In this document: one piece after another, positions 27,723 through 36,509 of the stretch
Position numbering within the stretch: position 1 is the stretch's first letter
How the letters are laid out: each line of letters begins with the position of its first letter
From: Hydrogenophaga sp. SL48
Lineage (GTDB): Bacteria; Pseudomonadota; Gammaproteobacteria; Burkholderiales; Burkholderiaceae_C
Assembly (NCBI RefSeq): GCF_021729865.1
Contig: NZ_CP063400.1
Span: 3,658,001 to 3,722,000, forward strand
DNA length: 64,000 nucleotides
Reading direction: 5' to 3'
The notes under the pieces: model-generated
The model's input: the letters and a program-made list of their open reading frames with translations, nothing else
Databases searched by the model: none
Told to the model about the DNA's origin: nothing
Program-made: the position numbers and the translations under genes

Positions 27723-27962
27723 TCAATCGATGAGCTTGTGCTCCAGCAGCTTCTTGCGCAGGGTGTTGCGGTTCAGGCCCAGCCATTGCGCGGCGCGCGA
27801 CTGGTTGTTCTGCGACTGCTGCATCACGACTTCGAGCAAGGGCTTCTCGACCGCCTTGACCAGCATGTCGTGCAGGCCGGCGGGGTCGGTGCCGTCGAGG
27901 TCTTGAAAGTACGCTTCAAGGCTGGCACGCACACAGTCGTGCAGGTTGTTGTGGGAGCTCAT
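27723..27962 (-). CDS. fis: Fis family nucleoid-associated regulator
   Basis: A 79-residue DNA-bending protein. The C-terminal helix-turn-helix reads NNQSRAAQWLGLNRNTLRKKLLEH, the Fis and NtrC-type recognition fold; the N-terminal part (DCVRASLEAYFQDLDG, GLHDMLVKAVEKPLLEVVM) is the dimerisation helix pair. It overlaps the dusB stop by 4 bases (ATGA), the dusB-fis arrangement widely conserved in proteobacteria. E. coli Fis is 98 residues; the shorter length is usual in Burkholderiales. Confidence 0.94.
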   Translation of the reverse strand: MSSHNNLHDCVRASLEAYFQDLDGTDPAGLHDMLVKAVEKPLLEVVMQQSQNNQSRAAQWLGLNRNTLRKKLLEHKLID

Positions 27963-28999
27963 GCGGCCAGTTTCCAGTTGTCTTCTCGGGTCATGGGGTG
28001 GTCGGGGCCGGTGGCGGCCCAGGCGTCAAAACTGTCGCGCACGCAGTCCAGCTGCGCCTGCGCGGTGGTGAGCGCGTTGATGCGGTTGCGGAACACCACC
28101 GCGGCGCCCGCGGGCAGGGGAAGCGCCTGCGCGTACCAGCCCAGGTGCTTGCGCGCGCTGCGCACGCCGGTGAACTCGCCGTACAGGTGGTAGTGGTCTT
28201 CCAGGTGATCGAGCAGCCAGGCTTTCACCTCCAGCAGGTCGGGCGGTGGCAGCACCTCGCCCGTGGCGAGGAAATGCGCGATCTCGCGGAAGATCCAGGG
28301 CCGGCCCTGGGCGGCGCGACCGATCATGATGGCGTCGGCGCCGGTGCGCTGCAGCACCTCGCGCGCCTGCTGCGGGCTGGTGATGTCGCCGTTGGCCACC
28401 ACCGGGATCTTCACGCGGCTCTTGATGTGGGCCACGGTGTCGTGTTCGGCCAAGCCCTTGTAGCCCTGCTCGCGGGTGCGGCCGTGCACGGTGAGCATCT
28501 GCACGCCGGCGGATTCGGCCGCGAGCGCGATGGCCGGCGCGTTGCGAACGTCGGCGCACCAGCCGGTGCGCATCTTCAACGTGACCGGCACACCGTGCGG
28601 CGCGGCGGCGGCCACCACGGCCTCGACGATCTCGATGGCCAGCGCTTCGTCCTGCATCAGCGCGGAACCTGCCCACTTGTTGCAGACCTTCTTGGCCGGG
28701 CAGCCCATGTTGATGTCGATGATCTGCGCGCCGCGCTGGATGTTGTAGCGCGCGGCGTCGGCCATCATGGCCGCGTCGGTGCCGGCAATCTGCACCGCGA
28801 TCGGACCCGGCTCACCGCTGTGGTCGGCGCGGCGCGAGGTCTTCAGGCTGTCCTGCAGGTCGGGCCGCGAAGTCACCATCTCGCTCACCGCGTAGCCCGC
28901 GCCCAGCCGCTTGCAGAGCTTGCGGAACGGCCGGTCCGTGACGCCCGCCATGGGCGCGACAAACAGGGCATTCGGCAGGGTGTACGGGCCCAGTTGCAT
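27959..28999 (-). CDS. dusB: tRNA-dihydrouridine synthase B
   Basis: FMN enzyme that reduces uridine to dihydrouridine in the tRNA D-loop. The start at 28999 gives MQLGPYTLPNALFVAPMAGVTD and 346 residues; the frame is open much further upstream but that part has no family similarity. NMGCPAKKVCNKWAGSALM contains the catalytic Cys, and IGRAAQGRPWIFREI is the FMN phosphate block. It overlaps fis by 4 bases and diverges from the YqaA-like gene. Confidence 0.95.
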   Translation of the reverse strand: MQLGPYTLPNALFVAPMAGVTDRPFRKLCKRLGAGYAVSEMVTSRPDLQDSLKTSRRADHSGEPGPIAVQIAGTDAAMMADAARYNIQRGAQIIDINMGCPAKKVCNKWAGSALMQDEALAIEIVEAVVAAAAPHGVPVTLKMRTGWCADVRNAPAIALAAESAGVQMLTVHGRTREQGYKGLAEHDTVAHIKSRVKIPVVANGDITSPQQAREVLQRTGADAIMIGRAAQGRPWIFREIAHFLATGEVLPPPDLLEVKAWLLDHLEDHYHLYGEFTGVRSARKHLGWYAQALPLPAGAAVVFRNRINALTTAQAQLDCVRDSFDAWAATGPDHPMTREDNWKLAA

Positions 29000-29134
29000 G
29001 ACGCGGGATGAATTCGGGTGGGGGGTGTGGCGGGGCCCCGCCCGTCGGCAAAGCCGTGGAAGGGGAGGGGCATTGTATCTGCCTCTTTTTTCAGCAGGCG
29101 ATATGCTCTCGCCTCTTTCACCACACGCCCCTTC

Positions 29135-29617
29135 ATGCCCGACTGGCTTGTTTCCCTGTTGCACTGGCTGGCCATGCCCGAAGCGGGTCTGGGCGCGCTG
29201 TTCGTGGTGTCGCTGCTGTCCGCCACCTTGTTGCCCGTGGGGTCCGAGGCGGCGCTGTTTGGCCTGCTCAAGCTCAACCCCGACCTGTTCTGGCCCGCCA
29301 TCGCGGTGGCCACGGTGGGCAACACCCTGGGCGGCGCGGTGAGCTGGTTCATGGGGCTGGGCGCGCACCGGGTGGTCGACAAGGCGCGCCACCAACCCAC
29401 CGAGCTGCACGCGCTGCGCTGGCTGCAGCGCTTCGGCCCCAAGGCCTGCCTGATGGCCTGGCTGCCCCTCATCGGCGACCCGCTGTGCGCGGTGGCGGGC
29501 TGGCTCAAGTTCCCGTTCTGGCCGTGTGTGGCCTACATGGCGGTGGGCAAGCTGCTGCGCTACCTGGTGCTCACGGTGCTGCTGCTCAAGGTGTTCCCGG
29601 GGGGACTCCCCGTCTGA
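29135..29617 (+). CDS. YqaA/DedA-type membrane protein
   Basis: Inner-membrane protein of 160 residues from the YqaA branch of the DedA/SNARE-associated family; the role is not established, but DedA proteins are linked to lipid carrier flipping and membrane homeostasis. Hydrophobic segments contain LGALFVVSLLSATLLP, PAIAVATVGNTLGGAVSWFMG and a C-terminal segment ending YLVLTVLLLKVF. The phrase LPVGSEAALFGLL and the G-rich NTLGG block are typical of YqaA. ATG at 29135 gives MPDWLVSLLHW; the upstream in-frame part overlaps the divergent promoter region and is not coding. The gap to dusB contains a 14-base perfect palindrome at 29029-29042. Confidence 0.78.
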   Translation: MPDWLVSLLHWLAMPEAGLGALFVVSLLSATLLPVGSEAALFGLLKLNPDLFWPAIAVATVGNTLGGAVSWFMGLGAHRVVDKARHQPTELHALRWLQRFGPKACLMAWLPLIGDPLCAVAGWLKFPFWPCVAYMAVGKLLRYLVLTVLLLKVFPGGLPV

Positions 29618-29670
29618 ATGCGCGGGCGGGTTCGCGCCGATACTGGCGGCCCCCCCTCATCCGCACCACC

Positions 29671-30873
29671 ATGACCCCTCCCCGTTCCGGCGCCGCGCCG
29701 GCGCCCGCGCTGTGGGCCCTGATGATGGGCAACTTCGTCATCGGCACCGGCATCATGGCCGTGCCGGGCACGCTCAACGACATCAGCCGGTCGCTGGACG
29801 TGTCCATCCCGCAGGCCGGGCAGCTGATCACCGCCGGCGCCATCCTCATGGGACTCGGCGCGCCCGTGTTTGCCACCCTGGTCGCGGGCTGGGACCGCCG
29901 GCGCCTGCTCACGCTCTCGCTGCTCTGGTACGGGCTGCTCATGGGCCTGAGCGCCCTGGCACCCAGCTACGGCGCACTGCTGCCGCTGCGCGTGCTCGCG
30001 GTGATCTCGCCCGCCATCTTCACGCCCCAGGCGGCCGCCAGCGTGGGCCTGATGGTGCCGCCCGAGCGGCGTGGTCGCGCCATCACCTTTGTGTTCATGG
30101 GCTGGTCGGTGGCCTCGGTCATGGGCATGCCGCTGTCGGCGTGGATCGGCGGCGCGTTCGGCTGGCGCTGGGCGTTTGGCCTGGTGGCTGTGATGGCCGT
30201 GCTCAGCGCGGCCTGGGTCTGGCGCGCCATGCCCGACGGCATCCGGCCCGCCGCCCTGTCGCGCGACGCCTGGCGCCAGACCCTGGGTTCGGCACCGCTG
30301 ATGCTGACCCTGGGCGTGACCCTGCTCTCGGGCTTCGGGCAGTTCATCCTGTTCGCCTATTTCGCGCCCTACCTGCAACAGACGCTGGCCACCAGCGCCA
30401 CCACGCTCTCGCTGATGTTCCTGTGGTTCGGCGCTTTCGGCCTGGCGGGCAACGTGGGGCTCACGCGCTGGGTGGACCGCCTGGGCGCGCCGCGCGCGGT
30501 GCTGCTCACCCTGGGCCTGATGGCGCTGAGCCTGGCGCTCTGGCCACTGGGCCGCCACGGCCTCTGGGTGCAGGCGCTGGTGATGGTGCCCTGGGCGCTG
30601 GGCTGCTTCGCCGCCAACTCGGCCCAGCAGGCGCGACTGGTGCACCTCTCACCGGTGCTCGCGCCCGCCACCGTGGCGCTCAACACCTCGGCCATCTACG
30701 CCGGTCAGGGCCTGGGGGCGGCGGTCGGCGGGTTGCTGATCGCGCAGGGTCAGATGCTCAACCTGAACGTCGTGGGCCTCGCGCTCATGGTGGCCGCCAT
30801 GGCGCTGAGCTGGCAGGCCGCGCGGGTTAAGAAGCGTTCGCCGTCCGGCACAGCCGGGCCGCCAGCCGCCTAA
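29671..30873 (+). CDS. MFS transporter (DHA1/AraJ-like)
   Basis: Major facilitator with 400 residues and about 12 membrane segments. The first segment (ALWALMMGNFVIGTGIMAVPG) begins near residue 13. The motif-A loop after segment 2 reads LVAGWDRRRLL, and RGRAITFVFMGWSVASVMGMPLSAWIGG contains the motif-C region of drug/H+ antiporters. The start at 29671 was chosen because it gives the family N-terminus; the upstream frame lies over the YqaA gene. The substrate cannot be told. The gene is convergent with the AraC-type regulator. Confidence 0.82.
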   Translation: MTPPRSGAAPAPALWALMMGNFVIGTGIMAVPGTLNDISRSLDVSIPQAGQLITAGAILMGLGAPVFATLVAGWDRRRLLTLSLLWYGLLMGLSALAPSYGALLPLRVLAVISPAIFTPQAAASVGLMVPPERRGRAITFVFMGWSVASVMGMPLSAWIGGAFGWRWAFGLVAVMAVLSAAWVWRAMPDGIRPAALSRDAWRQTLGSAPLMLTLGVTLLSGFGQFILFAYFAPYLQQTLATSATTLSLMFLWFGAFGLAGNVGLTRWVDRLGAPRAVLLTLGLMALSLALWPLGRHGLWVQALVMVPWALGCFAANSAQQARLVHLSPVLAPATVALNTSAIYAGQGLGAAVGGLLIAQGQMLNLNVVGLALMVAAMALSWQAARVKKRSPSGTAGPPAA

Positions 30874-30883
30874 AGCCATCACT

Positions 30884-31687
30884 TCAGCCCGCCTGACGGC
30901 AATCCACAAAAGCCTTTGGAGCCAGCATCTCGGTGGGCAAGAGATCGAAGTAACGCCGGATCGCCCGGGAGGCGTGCGAGGCATCGTAGAACCCCCCGGC
31001 GCCGACCAGCTCGGTGGCGCTGTGCGCCTGGCCGCGCTGCTGTGCCTCGCAGGCGCCGACGGCCACCTGATAGAGCCGGACCCACGACTGGTAGCTCGAC
31101 AGCGTCATGCCCACCTGCTGGCGGAACAGCTTGCGCACGTGTTCGGCCGAAAGCCCCAGTTCTGCGGCCACGGCGGCGGGGTCCGCACGCCCCTCAACCC
31201 GCACATGCAGGCGCTCACGCAAACCGGTCAACCGGGCATCCAGCTGAGCTGCCCCCGACTGCGCCTGCACCTCGGCCAGCACCGCTCCCACACAGCGCCC
31301 GACCTGGGCGGCAGGCACTCCGCCGGTGCACAGCGCCGGCAGATCCATGCCGTGGCGACCCATCAGATCGGCATCGGGCCAGGGCGCCACGCCGGCCAAC
31401 GCTCGCCGTTGCAAGCCGGCGCCCGCAGCGGACAGAGGATCGGCATACAGAAAGGCCATCGCACTGGGCCGGGTCTTGCCACTCCAGGCACCGCCCGCAT
31501 GCATGAACACCGGTGCACGGACCTCGCTGCCGTCGCGCAGCGTGAGCGTGGCCGACCTCGGCCCGGAACCCCACACCAGCGCGGGCGCGACGTTCTGGGA
31601 CAGGTTGAAGCGCAGCTCGGGGTCGGCGTACATCAGCCAGTCATGGCCCAGGTAAACCACTCCGGCAATGGCGTGTCCTTCCGGCAT
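30884..31687 (-). CDS. AraC-family transcriptional regulator
   Basis: A 267-residue regulator. The C-terminal double helix-turn-helix starts near residue 170 (AVAAELGLSAEHVRKLFRQQVGMTLSSYQSWVRL) and ends with GGFYDASHASRAIRRYFDLLPTEML, the second HTH. The N-terminal part (about residues 1-130) resembles the cupin-like ligand domain of the family without a recognisable ligand. It is divergent from the tannase-like gene (139 bases apart) and convergent with the MFS gene, so either could be its target. Confidence 0.82.
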   Translation of the reverse strand: MPEGHAIAGVVYLGHDWLMYADPELRFNLSQNVAPALVWGSGPRSATLTLRDGSEVRAPVFMHAGGAWSGKTRPSAMAFLYADPLSAAGAGLQRRALAGVAPWPDADLMGRHGMDLPALCTGGVPAAQVGRCVGAVLAEVQAQSGAAQLDARLTGLRERLHVRVEGRADPAAVAAELGLSAEHVRKLFRQQVGMTLSSYQSWVRLYQVAVGACEAQQRGQAHSATELVGAGGFYDASHASRAIRRYFDLLPTEMLAPKAFVDCRQAG

Positions 31688-31825
31688 CGGTGATTACCCG
31701 CGGTTCCCCGGGGCGTACAAGACGCCGGGACCCCCGATTCCTAGCATGGGCCACGCCCGTCGCACCGTGGCAACAGCCCGGGCCGTCCCGGCCGCGCGAG
31801 CGATCCCCACTTTGCAAGGAAGACG

Positions 31826-33499
31826 ATGATGAAACATTCATTCAGCATAAACCCGGTGGCGCCTCAAGGGCGCCGCGTCCTGACCCTGACCAGCCTGCTG
31901 CTGGCAGCCTGCGGGGGCGGCGACGACGCGCCACCACCACCGGCGTCGCGTCCACTGGCCCAGTCGTGTGCGTCGTATGTGCCCAGCAAGCTGCCGGTCA
32001 ACGCCCGCTTCGAGCGCACCGAACTGCGGAAAGCCCAGACCGTGAACGAATCGCACTACGGCACCGGCGAGGCCATCACCCTGCCCAGAGCCTGCATCGT
32101 GCGCGGCACCATCGTGTCCGGCCCCGGCTCCACCATCCACTGGGCCGTGGAGCTGCCGGAAGGCAAGGACTGGAACGGCAAGACCATGACGCTGGGCGGC
32201 GGTGGTTTCGACGGCTTCATTCCCACGGACGACCCCTGGCACGTGAAGTACGTACAGGGTGACGCGGCGCTGCCGTTCGTGCGCATCAGCTCCGACTCGG
32301 GCCACCAGACGGAAGACTTCGCCTGGGGCACAGACCCGGTGGCCCTGCAGAACCACGCCCAGGAAGCCAACCACCTGGCGCTGCAGGTGGGCACGCACAT
32401 CGCCACCCAGTTCTACGGCAAGGCCCCCAAACGGCGCTACATGGTGGGCCACTCCAACGGCGGCCGCTCGGGCCTGATCGCCGCCGACCGCTACCCCAAC
32501 GACTACGACGGCGTGCTGGCCATGGCCCCCGCCATCAGCCAGCAGGCCCATCAGGTCAACATGGGTGACTTCAACCGCTGGATCTACGGCCGCCACCCGG
32601 ACGGTAGCGTGAACGCCGGCGTGCCCGCGCAGGCGAACTGGATCAGCCCCGCCAAGTCGGCCCTGTACGCGGCCGCCGAGATCGCGGCCTGCGACACGCT
32701 GGACGGACTGGCCGACGGCATCATCGGCAACGTCGAGGCCTGCACCTACGTGCCCACCAACCTGCAATGCGCGGACGACGTGGCTGGCATCCAGGACGAC
32801 AGCTGCCTGACCACGGGCCAGATCGAGGCCATCCGCCTGAACTACGCCGACAAGAGCGTGCCCCTGACCCTGGCCAACGGCATGACCGGCTACGAGCGCT
32901 ACGGTCGCGGCGGCGCCGCCACCGGCGACTGGCAGGTCTACGCCTTTGGTTTCGAGTACGCCGGCGGATTCCTGAGCAAGGGCTTCAGCTACATCGCCCC
33001 CACATCGGTCATCCAGGCACTCACAGGCTCAGCAACAGCCGACGCCATGAACCACGACCCGCTGAGCATGAGCACAAAGTGGCAGGCGCTATCCCGCACC
33101 ATGGAGCCCTCGACCGACCTGGGACGCTTCGCCCAGCGCGGCAAACTGCTGGTCTGGTACGGCCTGGCCGACACCTGCGTCTCGGTGTACCGCACCGCGG
33201 CCTATCTGGACCGGGTGCGCCAGAGCAGCGGGAGCGCCAAGTTCGACCGCTTCGCGCGTTTTGTCACTTCGCCGGGGGTGGGGCACGACCTGACAGGGCC
33301 GGGAGCGGCCAAGGCCGACCTGATCACCGCCCTGGTGGAATGGGTGGAAAAAGGCGTCGCCCCTGACCATCTGGTGGCCACCGGCTCATCCGACGCCGGC
33401 ATGTTCGAGCGCCCGCTGTGTCCTTTCCCCAGCTTTCCGAAATACCGGGGCAGCGGCGACACCGCCCAGGCCAGCAGCTTCATCTGTGCGGTGGACTGA
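31826..33499 (+). CDS. Tannase/feruloyl esterase family lipoprotein
   Basis: Alpha/beta hydrolase of 557 residues (or 556 if the second ATG is used), predicted to cleave esters of plant phenolic acids. The N-terminus has a lipobox ending LLLAAC (C at about residue 29) and then GGGDDAPPPP, so it is probably a surface or periplasmic lipoprotein. The nucleophile is S210 in GHSNGGRSG; the Asp candidate is in LVWYGLADTCVSVY and the His in SPGVGHDLTG. Cysteines near these residues fit the disulfide-linked triad of the tannase family. RBS AAGGAAG precedes the start. It diverges from an AraC-type regulator gene. Confidence 0.82.
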   Translation: MMKHSFSINPVAPQGRRVLTLTSLLLAACGGGDDAPPPPASRPLAQSCASYVPSKLPVNARFERTELRKAQTVNESHYGTGEAITLPRACIVRGTIVSGPGSTIHWAVELPEGKDWNGKTMTLGGGGFDGFIPTDDPWHVKYVQGDAALPFVRISSDSGHQTEDFAWGTDPVALQNHAQEANHLALQVGTHIATQFYGKAPKRRYMVGHSNGGRSGLIAADRYPNDYDGVLAMAPAISQQAHQVNMGDFNRWIYGRHPDGSVNAGVPAQANWISPAKSALYAAAEIAACDTLDGLADGIIGNVEACTYVPTNLQCADDVAGIQDDSCLTTGQIEAIRLNYADKSVPLTLANGMTGYERYGRGGAATGDWQVYAFGFEYAGGFLSKGFSYIAPTSVIQALTGSATADAMNHDPLSMSTKWQALSRTMEPSTDLGRFAQRGKLLVWYGLADTCVSVYRTAAYLDRVRQSSGSAKFDRFARFVTSPGVGHDLTGPGAAKADLITALVEWVEKGVAPDHLVATGSSDAGMFERPLCPFPSFPKYRGSGDTAQASSFICAVD

Positions 33500-33553
33500 G
33501 CCGGCGGCAGAGCATGCGCACCGCGCTACACCCGGCACAAGGCGAGCCGTGCG

Positions 33554-34327
33554 TCAGAACCGTTCGTAGGGCAGCAGGTAACGCCACTCGCCCACCGGCA
33601 GGCCGGCCAGCGAGATGCGGCCCAGCCGCAGGCGACGCAAAGCGGTGAGCTGCAGGCCGGCGCGCTCGCACAGGTGCGCCACCTGCCCGGGCCGGTTGCC
33701 CTTGATCGCCAGGCGCAGGCGCAGTTCGCTCTGCCAGCTGGCGCGCGCCGAAGGCACGGCCCAGCCGTCAAAGAACAGCGCCTTGCCCAGCGAGCGCAGC
33801 ACCGCCTCGCGACGGGCGTCGTCTTCCAGATCGGGATCGGCCGCCACCTCGGCCAGCCACTCGTGCTCCAGCTGCGCCGCGTCGTCGGTCATCTTGCGCG
33901 CCACGCCCGGGTTCTGCGTGAACACCATCAGGCCGCTGGCCTTGGTGCCCAGCGGTGCCACCGGCAGCAGCTTGTGCAGGTGCGCCTTGAGCGGGCGCAC
34001 GCCCGAGCGGTCGCCCTTGAAGCGGTTGGCGTGGGTGAACCACTTGGCGGCGAGTGCGTCGGGCAGCAGCGGCTCGTCGGGCAGCACCCGGGTGGCCGGC
34101 TTGTGCCAGATCAGCGTCATCGACTCCAGCGGTTCCAGCTTGGCCTTGGGGTCCAGCACCACGGTCTGGTGGTCGCTGACGCGCTCCATCGGCTCTTCGA
34201 CCACCCGGCCATCCACGCGCACCCAGCCCCCGGCGATGTAGTTCTCGGCGTCGCTGCGCGAACAGGGCAGCTGGGCCGCCAGGCGTTTGGCCAGGCGTTG
34301 GGGTTCGGGCCGGCCGGTGTCGGACAT
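33554..34327 (-). CDS. RsuA/RluB-family pseudouridine synthase homologue lacking the catalytic Asp
   Basis: Protein of 257 residues with an N-terminal S4-like RNA-binding domain (QRLAKRLAAQLPCSRSDAENYIAGGWVRVDGRVV, residues 10-43) and a pseudouridine-synthase-like core. In RsuA and RluB/E/F the active site is GRLDxxTSGL; here residues 124-133 read APLGTKASGL, so the catalytic Asp position is Gly (G127). The two strands around it (HKPATRVLPDE, GLMVFTQNPGVARKM) and the C-terminal block RRLRLGRISLAGLPVGEWRYL keep the family pattern, so it is not random decay. It may bind RNA without modifying it. The start at 34327 lies 8 bases after ychF on the same strand. Confidence 0.8.
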   Translation of the reverse strand: MSDTGRPEPQRLAKRLAAQLPCSRSDAENYIAGGWVRVDGRVVEEPMERVSDHQTVVLDPKAKLEPLESMTLIWHKPATRVLPDEPLLPDALAAKWFTHANRFKGDRSGVRPLKAHLHKLLPVAPLGTKASGLMVFTQNPGVARKMTDDAAQLEHEWLAEVAADPDLEDDARREAVLRSLGKALFFDGWAVPSARASWQSELRLRLAIKGNRPGQVAHLCERAGLQLTALRRLRLGRISLAGLPVGEWRYLLPYERF

Positions 34328-34335
34328 GGCGACGC

Positions 34336-35427
34336 TCAGGAAGAAAAGAGGAAGTTCATCACGTCGCCGTCCTTGACGACGTATTCCTTGCCTTCGGCGC
34401 GCATCTTGCCGGCGTCTTTGGCGCCCTGCTCGCCCTTGAACTGGATGAAGTCGTCGAAGGCGATGGTCTGGGCGCGGATGTAGCCCTTCTCGAAATCGGT
34501 GTGGATCACGCCGGCCGCCTGCGGGCCGGTGTCGCCCACGTGGATGGTCCAGGCGCGCACCTCTTTCACCCCGGCGGTGAAGTAGGTCTGCAAGCCCAGC
34601 AGCTTGTAGGCGGCGCGGATCAGGCGGTTCAGGCCCGGTTCGGTCTGGCCCAGTTCCTGCAGGAATTCGAGCCGGTCGGCGTCGTCCATCTCGGAGAGTT
34701 CGGCCTCGATCTTGGCGCAGATGGCCACCACGGGCGCGTTCTGTTTGGCGGCAAATTCTTTCAATCGGTCCAGCAGCGGGTTGTTCTCGAAACCGTCTTC
34801 CGACACGTTGGCCACGAACATCGCGGGCTTGGCGGTGATCAGGAAAAACTGCTTGAGCAGCGGCAGCTCTTCCTTGCTGAAGTCGATGCTGCGCACCGGC
34901 TGGGTGTCGTTGAGCGCGGCCTGGCATTTCTCCAGGATCGCCACCAGCTTGATCGACTCCTTGTCGCCCGAACGCGCGGTCTTCTGCACGCGGTGCAAGG
35001 CCTTCTCCACCGCGGCCAGGTCGGCCAGGCAGAGCTCGGTGAGGATGACCTCGATGTCGGCGATCGGGTCGACCTTGTTGGCGACGTGGATCACGTTCGG
35101 GTCTTCGAAACAGCGCACCACGTTGACGATGGCGTCGGTCTCGCGGATGTGGGCCAGGAACTTGTTGCCCAGGCCTTCACCGGTGCTGGCACCGGCCACC
35201 AGGCCGGCGATGTCCACGAACTCCACGATGGCGGGCACGACGCGCTCGGGCTTGACGATCTCCGACAGCTGGGCCAGGCGCGGATCGGGCACCTCCACCA
35301 CACCGGTGTTGGGCTCAATGGTGCAGAAGGGGTAGTTTTCAGCCGCGATGCCGGCTTTGGTGAGGGCGTTGAAAAGGGTGGACTTGCCGACGTTGGGCAG
35401 GCCCACGATGCCGCATTGGAGACTCAT
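34336..35427 (-). CDS. ychF: Redox-regulated ribosome-associated ATPase YchF
   Basis: Obg-like P-loop protein of 363 residues (OLA1/YchF) that prefers ATP over GTP and binds ribosomes. The P-loop GLPNVGKST is at residues 9-17, with [18 protein letters not shown] and the [20 protein letters not shown] switch region following; the C-terminal TGS domain has [19 protein letters not shown] and [30 protein letters not shown]. The length is as in E. coli. It is divergent from the CO-sensor gene with 101 bases between. Confidence 0.96.
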   Translation of the reverse strand: MSLQCGIVGLPNVGKSTLFNALTKAGIAAENYPFCTIEPNTGVVEVPDPRLAQLSEIVKPERVVPAIVEFVDIAGLVAGASTGEGLGNKFLAHIRETDAIVNVVRCFEDPNVIHVANKVDPIADIEVILTELCLADLAAVEKALHRVQKTARSGDKESIKLVAILEKCQAALNDTQPVRSIDFSKEELPLLKQFFLITAKPAMFVANVSEDGFENNPLLDRLKEFAAKQNAPVVAICAKIEAELSEMDDADRLEFLQELGQTEPGLNRLIRAAYKLLGLQTYFTAGVKEVRAWTIHVGDTGPQAAGVIHTDFEKGYIRAQTIAFDDFIQFKGEQGAKDAGKMRAEGKEYVVKDGDVMNFLFSS

Positions 35428-35528
35428 GGTTTACCTCGAAAATCAACCCGAAAGTGTATGCGATGCCCCGCCTTGCGGTAGGCTTTGCCCGGTCCGGCAG
35501 CTCCCGGATGCGCACGGAGACACAAACC

Positions 35529-36287
35529 ATGGAAGTCCAGACAGCCGGCACCTCGCCCCTGTACCTGTTCGAAAAGTTCGAGGTCGGCGTGATCCATCTG
35601 GACGCCGGGCGCAACGTGGTGGCGATGAACGATTTCGCCCGCAAGGTGCTGCCGGTGGGTGACAAGCAGCCGTTCGACAAACTGGTCACCTCGTTCCACC
35701 CGGAGCGCTCCAAGCCCAAGGTGAACTTCCTGCTGGACCAGGCCGCGGGTTGTCCCATGGTCAGCTCCACGCCCATGACCATGATCATCAACATCCCCGA
35801 ACAGGTGCTGCTGATCAAGGTCACCCGGCTGGGCGACCACCTCGGCGCCACGACCGGCTTCGTGCTGGTGTTCTACGACGTGACCCAGGTGGTGAGCCAG
35901 GAAGCCCCGGCCACCGCCGAGCTGCCCGCGCCCGCGAACCTGCGGCTGCACCGCATTCCCATGGTGGCCAACCACAAGGTGTCCTTCGTGGACACCGCCG
36001 ACGTGCTGAGCCTGGAGTCGCAGGCCCACTACACCCGGGTGCTCACACGCGAGGGCTTTCATTTCTGCAACCTCAGCATCGGCGACCTGGAGGCCCGGCT
36101 CGACCCGGCGCTTTTCATGCGGGTGCACCGCTGCTTCATCGTCAACCTGCACGCCGTGGCCGAGCTCGGGCGCGAAGGCAGCAAGACCCATGTGGTGCTG
36201 AAAGGCAAACACCGGGAGCCGGTGCCGGTGGCGCGCGGCGACGTGGGGCGGCTGCGCGAAGCCCTGGGTTTGCTCGCCAAGCACTGA
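35529..36287 (+). CDS. rcoM: RcoM-like CO-sensing heme transcriptional regulator (PAS + LytTR)
   Basis: Regulator of 252 residues with an N-terminal PAS domain (about residues 10-125) and a C-terminal LytTR DNA-binding domain (about 150-250). In RcoM of Burkholderia xenovorans heme is held by H74 with C94 in the ferric form and M104 in the ferrous form. The same blocks occur here: FHPERSK (H57), GCP (C75) and MTMIINIP (M85), with spacings of 18 and 28 instead of 20 and 30. The LytTR part has LRVHR-like FMRVHRCFIVNL. The ATG at 35529 gives MEVQTAGTSPLY; the frame upstream adds 25 residues without support. It precedes the cox genes, divergent from ychF, so it most likely activates cox in response to CO. 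The symbol is by analogy. Confidence 0.85.
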   Translation: MEVQTAGTSPLYLFEKFEVGVIHLDAGRNVVAMNDFARKVLPVGDKQPFDKLVTSFHPERSKPKVNFLLDQAAGCPMVSSTPMTMIINIPEQVLLIKVTRLGDHLGATTGFVLVFYDVTQVVSQEAPATAELPAPANLRLHRIPMVANHKVSFVDTADVLSLESQAHYTRVLTREGFHFCNLSIGDLEARLDPALFMRVHRCFIVNLHAVAELGREGSKTHVVLKGKHREPVPVARGDVGRLREALGLLAKH

Positions 36288-36354
36288 TTTCGGGGTGATT
36301 TCAAGGCTAGGGACATTCCCGGATTGCCAGACGGCGCGCGCTTGATCTGAGCAT

Positions 36355-36402
36355 TTCGTGCACCGGCACGCGCAGTTCGTGCAGAAATCCGGGCGTTTGA
36401 TG
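36355..36402 (+). promoter_or_regulatory. Three TTnnnG direct repeats at 21-bp spacing, putative RcoM operator of the cox operon
   Basis: TTCGTG at 36355-36360, TTCGTG at 36376-36381 and TTGATG at 36397-36402 lie exactly 21 bases apart, so they face the same side of the helix. The first two extend to TTCGTGCA. RcoM and other LytTR proteins are known to bind direct repeats of this form, and TTnnnG triplets are reported for RcoM. The third copy resembles a -35 hexamer (TTGATG), as expected for an activator site overlapping the promoter. No good -10 was found at 17-18 bases. The site is between the rcoM stop and the coxM start. Confidence 0.65.
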
Positions 36403-36509
36403 GGCCCCCGGGCCCAAGACCCGACGATGGCGTCGGAATCAGGGTCTCCCCCAGACTGGGTCGTCGTTGACAAATGTCAATCGCGCCACCCCATCCAGAG
36501 GAGACAAGC

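Noticed and set aside
29029..29042. GGCGGGGCCCCGCC palindrome between dusB and the YqaA gene as an operator
   Set aside because: Pure G/C palindromes arise easily at this base composition and no second copy or regulator supports it.
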